DNA from: Deltaproteobacteria bacterium
GTDB taxonomy: Bacteria; Desulfobacterota; Desulfuromonadia; Desulfuromonadales; BM103
NCBI GenBank assembly: GCA_019313105.1
Contig: JAFDBW010000280.1
Span: 1 to 6,551, forward strand
Direction: 5' to 3'
Length of the DNA: 6,551 nt
Positions 6,344 through 6,551 of this stretch are shown piece by piece (position 1 is the stretch's first letter; the number at the start of each line of letters is the position of its first letter). Under the pieces are notes generated by a model. The model did not search any database. It was not told the DNA's origin and worked only from the letters and a program-made list of their open reading frames with translations. The position numbers were made by a program, and so were the translations under genes.

Positions 6344-6360
6344 ATCAACATTCATGCCAA
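6344..6360 (-). promoter_or_regulatory. Sigma54-like -24/-12 sequence upstream of the operon
   Basis: On the minus strand the site reads TTGGCATGAATGTTGAT. It matches TTGGCACG-N4-TTGCW at the whole -24 element except one base, has the required ten bases between GG and the -12 dinucleotide, but has GA instead of GC at -12. A start about 12 bases beyond would give a leader of roughly 50 bases before the GTG at 6281. The -12 mismatch is at an important base, so confidence is low. Confidence 0.25.
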
Positions 6361-6384
6361 TGCCATCAGGAGCTTTCAACTATC

Positions 6385-6393
6385 TGATATAAT
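6385..6393 (+). promoter_or_regulatory. Extended -10 promoter box for the right-edge gene
   Basis: TGATATAAT gives a perfect TATAAT hexamer (6388-6393) with the TGn extension directly before it. There is no good -35 hexamer 16-18 bases upstream, which is tolerated by extended -10 promoters. Transcription would start near 6400, giving a leader of about 43 bases before the TTG start at 6443. Confidence 0.45.
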
Positions 6394-6419
6394 TATTAAT
6401 AAAACAAAATGCTCTTGAA

Positions 6420-6429
6420 GAGATTATTC
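6420..6429 (+). repeat. 10-base direct repeat GAGATTATTC, copy 1
   Basis: An exact second copy lies at 6468-6477, start-to-start distance 48, and a nine-base inverted copy (GAGATTATT on the minus strand) lies at 6317-6325 in the operon leader. Three copies within 161 bases at the divergent control region could be regulator sites, or chance in AT-rich DNA. Confidence 0.35.
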
Positions 6430-6442
6430 AGCGGGAGTTTTT

Positions 6443-6551
6443 TTGTACGATATTATACAGTTCAGAGGAGATTATTCTGCAACCCTAGCACAACTGCTGC
6501 CGCGTCAGGTTGTCGAGCGATTGAATGGCTATTCAAACGGCCGGTTAGAGG
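6443..6551 (+). CDS. 5' end of an unidentified gene, truncated by window edge
   Basis: A reading frame opens at TTG 6443 and runs to the window end without a stop (36 codons). A GCGGGAG ribosome site ends five bases before the TTG, there is no competing ATG or GTG in frame, and an in-frame TGA at 6416-6418 limits the upstream extent. An extended -10 box lies about 50 bases upstream. The translation starts MYDIIQFRGDYSATLAQLLP and continues with a basic amphipathic stretch (RQVVERLNGYSNGRLE), which looks like soluble protein rather than noise or a signal peptide. Too little is visible to name a family; the LLPRQVVERL segment faintly recalls the start of class III adenylate cyclase catalytic domains, but this is not enough for a call. 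Confidence 0.6.
   Translation, partial: MYDIIQFRGDYSATLAQLLPRQVVERLNGYSNGRLE

Larger units (their letters stand above)
6282..6442. promoter_or_regulatory. Divergent control region of the metal-handling operon and right-edge gene
   Basis: This 161-base AT-rich spacer separates the leftward six-gene operon from a rightward gene. It must contain both promoters. Candidate elements are listed separately: an extended -10 box for the rightward gene, a sigma54-like sequence for the leftward operon, and copies of GAGATTATT. A TATACT hexamer (complement of 6335-6340) could be a -10 box for the operon but has no acceptable -35 box. A ten-base palindrome TTATTAATAA lies at 6393-6402. I looked for a Fur-box-like array of GATAAT repeats, expected for iron genes, and found none convincing. 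Confidence 0.6.

Noticed and set aside
6385..6405. Possible Fur box in the AT-rich sequence upstream of the metal operon
   Set aside because: Hexamers do not fit the GATAAT array and the palindromes found (such as TTATTAATAA) are expected by chance in AT-rich DNA.

Overview
This window looks like chromosomal DNA from a Gram-negative, probably anaerobic, deltaproteobacterial-type organism (Desulfuromonas/Geobacter/Pelobacter-like). That placement is an inference from the gene families present (DUF5714 protein, HMA-SurA-type protein, FtrD-like DUF2318 protein), moderate GC content in genes and AT-rich intergenic spacers; no rRNA or marker gene is available to prove it. No tRNA, rRNA, CRISPR array, insertion sequence or phage gene was seen.

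Left part (1-2264). The 3' portion of a cysteine-rich DUF5714-type gene reads rightward off the left edge and converges, 21 bases apart, with alanine dehydrogenase (ald, leftward). Divergent from ald is an Lrp/AsnC-family regulator. The AT-rich spacer between them (1644-1787) holds a plausible sigma70 promoter for the regulator, with an Lrp-consensus-like site lying over its -10 box. This is the classic arrangement of an amino-acid-responsive regulator next to the catabolic gene it is likely to control.

Central and right part (2332-6281). Six leftward genes are packed with gaps of 6-42 bases and form one probable operon. In transcription order they are: (1) a secreted or membrane-anchored protein joining a periplasmic HMA (MerP-like, CxxC) domain to a SurA-N-like domain and ending in a Cys-x-Cys-Cys tail; (2) a membrane-anchored DUF2318 (FtrD-like) protein with two CxxC pairs and a GGCNP motif; (3) a MacB/FtsX-type ABC permease with a CxxC in its extracytoplasmic domain; (4) its LolD/MacB-type ATPase; (5) and (6) two small membrane proteins with zinc-ribbon CxxC pairs. 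The DUF2318 + FtsX-like permease + ATPase core resembles the ABC part of the Campylobacter P19/FTR1 iron-uptake locus, but neither an FTR1 permease nor a P19 protein is in the window, and the HMA-SurA protein and zinc-ribbon partners replace them. I infer a cell-envelope metal (iron or copper) or thiol handling system; its substrate is not determined by the sequence.

Right edge (6282-6551). A 161-base AT-rich spacer separates the operon from a divergent, right-truncated gene that begins at a TTG codon. The spacer carries a perfect extended -10 box for the rightward gene, a sigma54-like -24/-12 sequence for the leftward operon, and three copies of a 9-base sequence counting the spacer and the start of the new gene.
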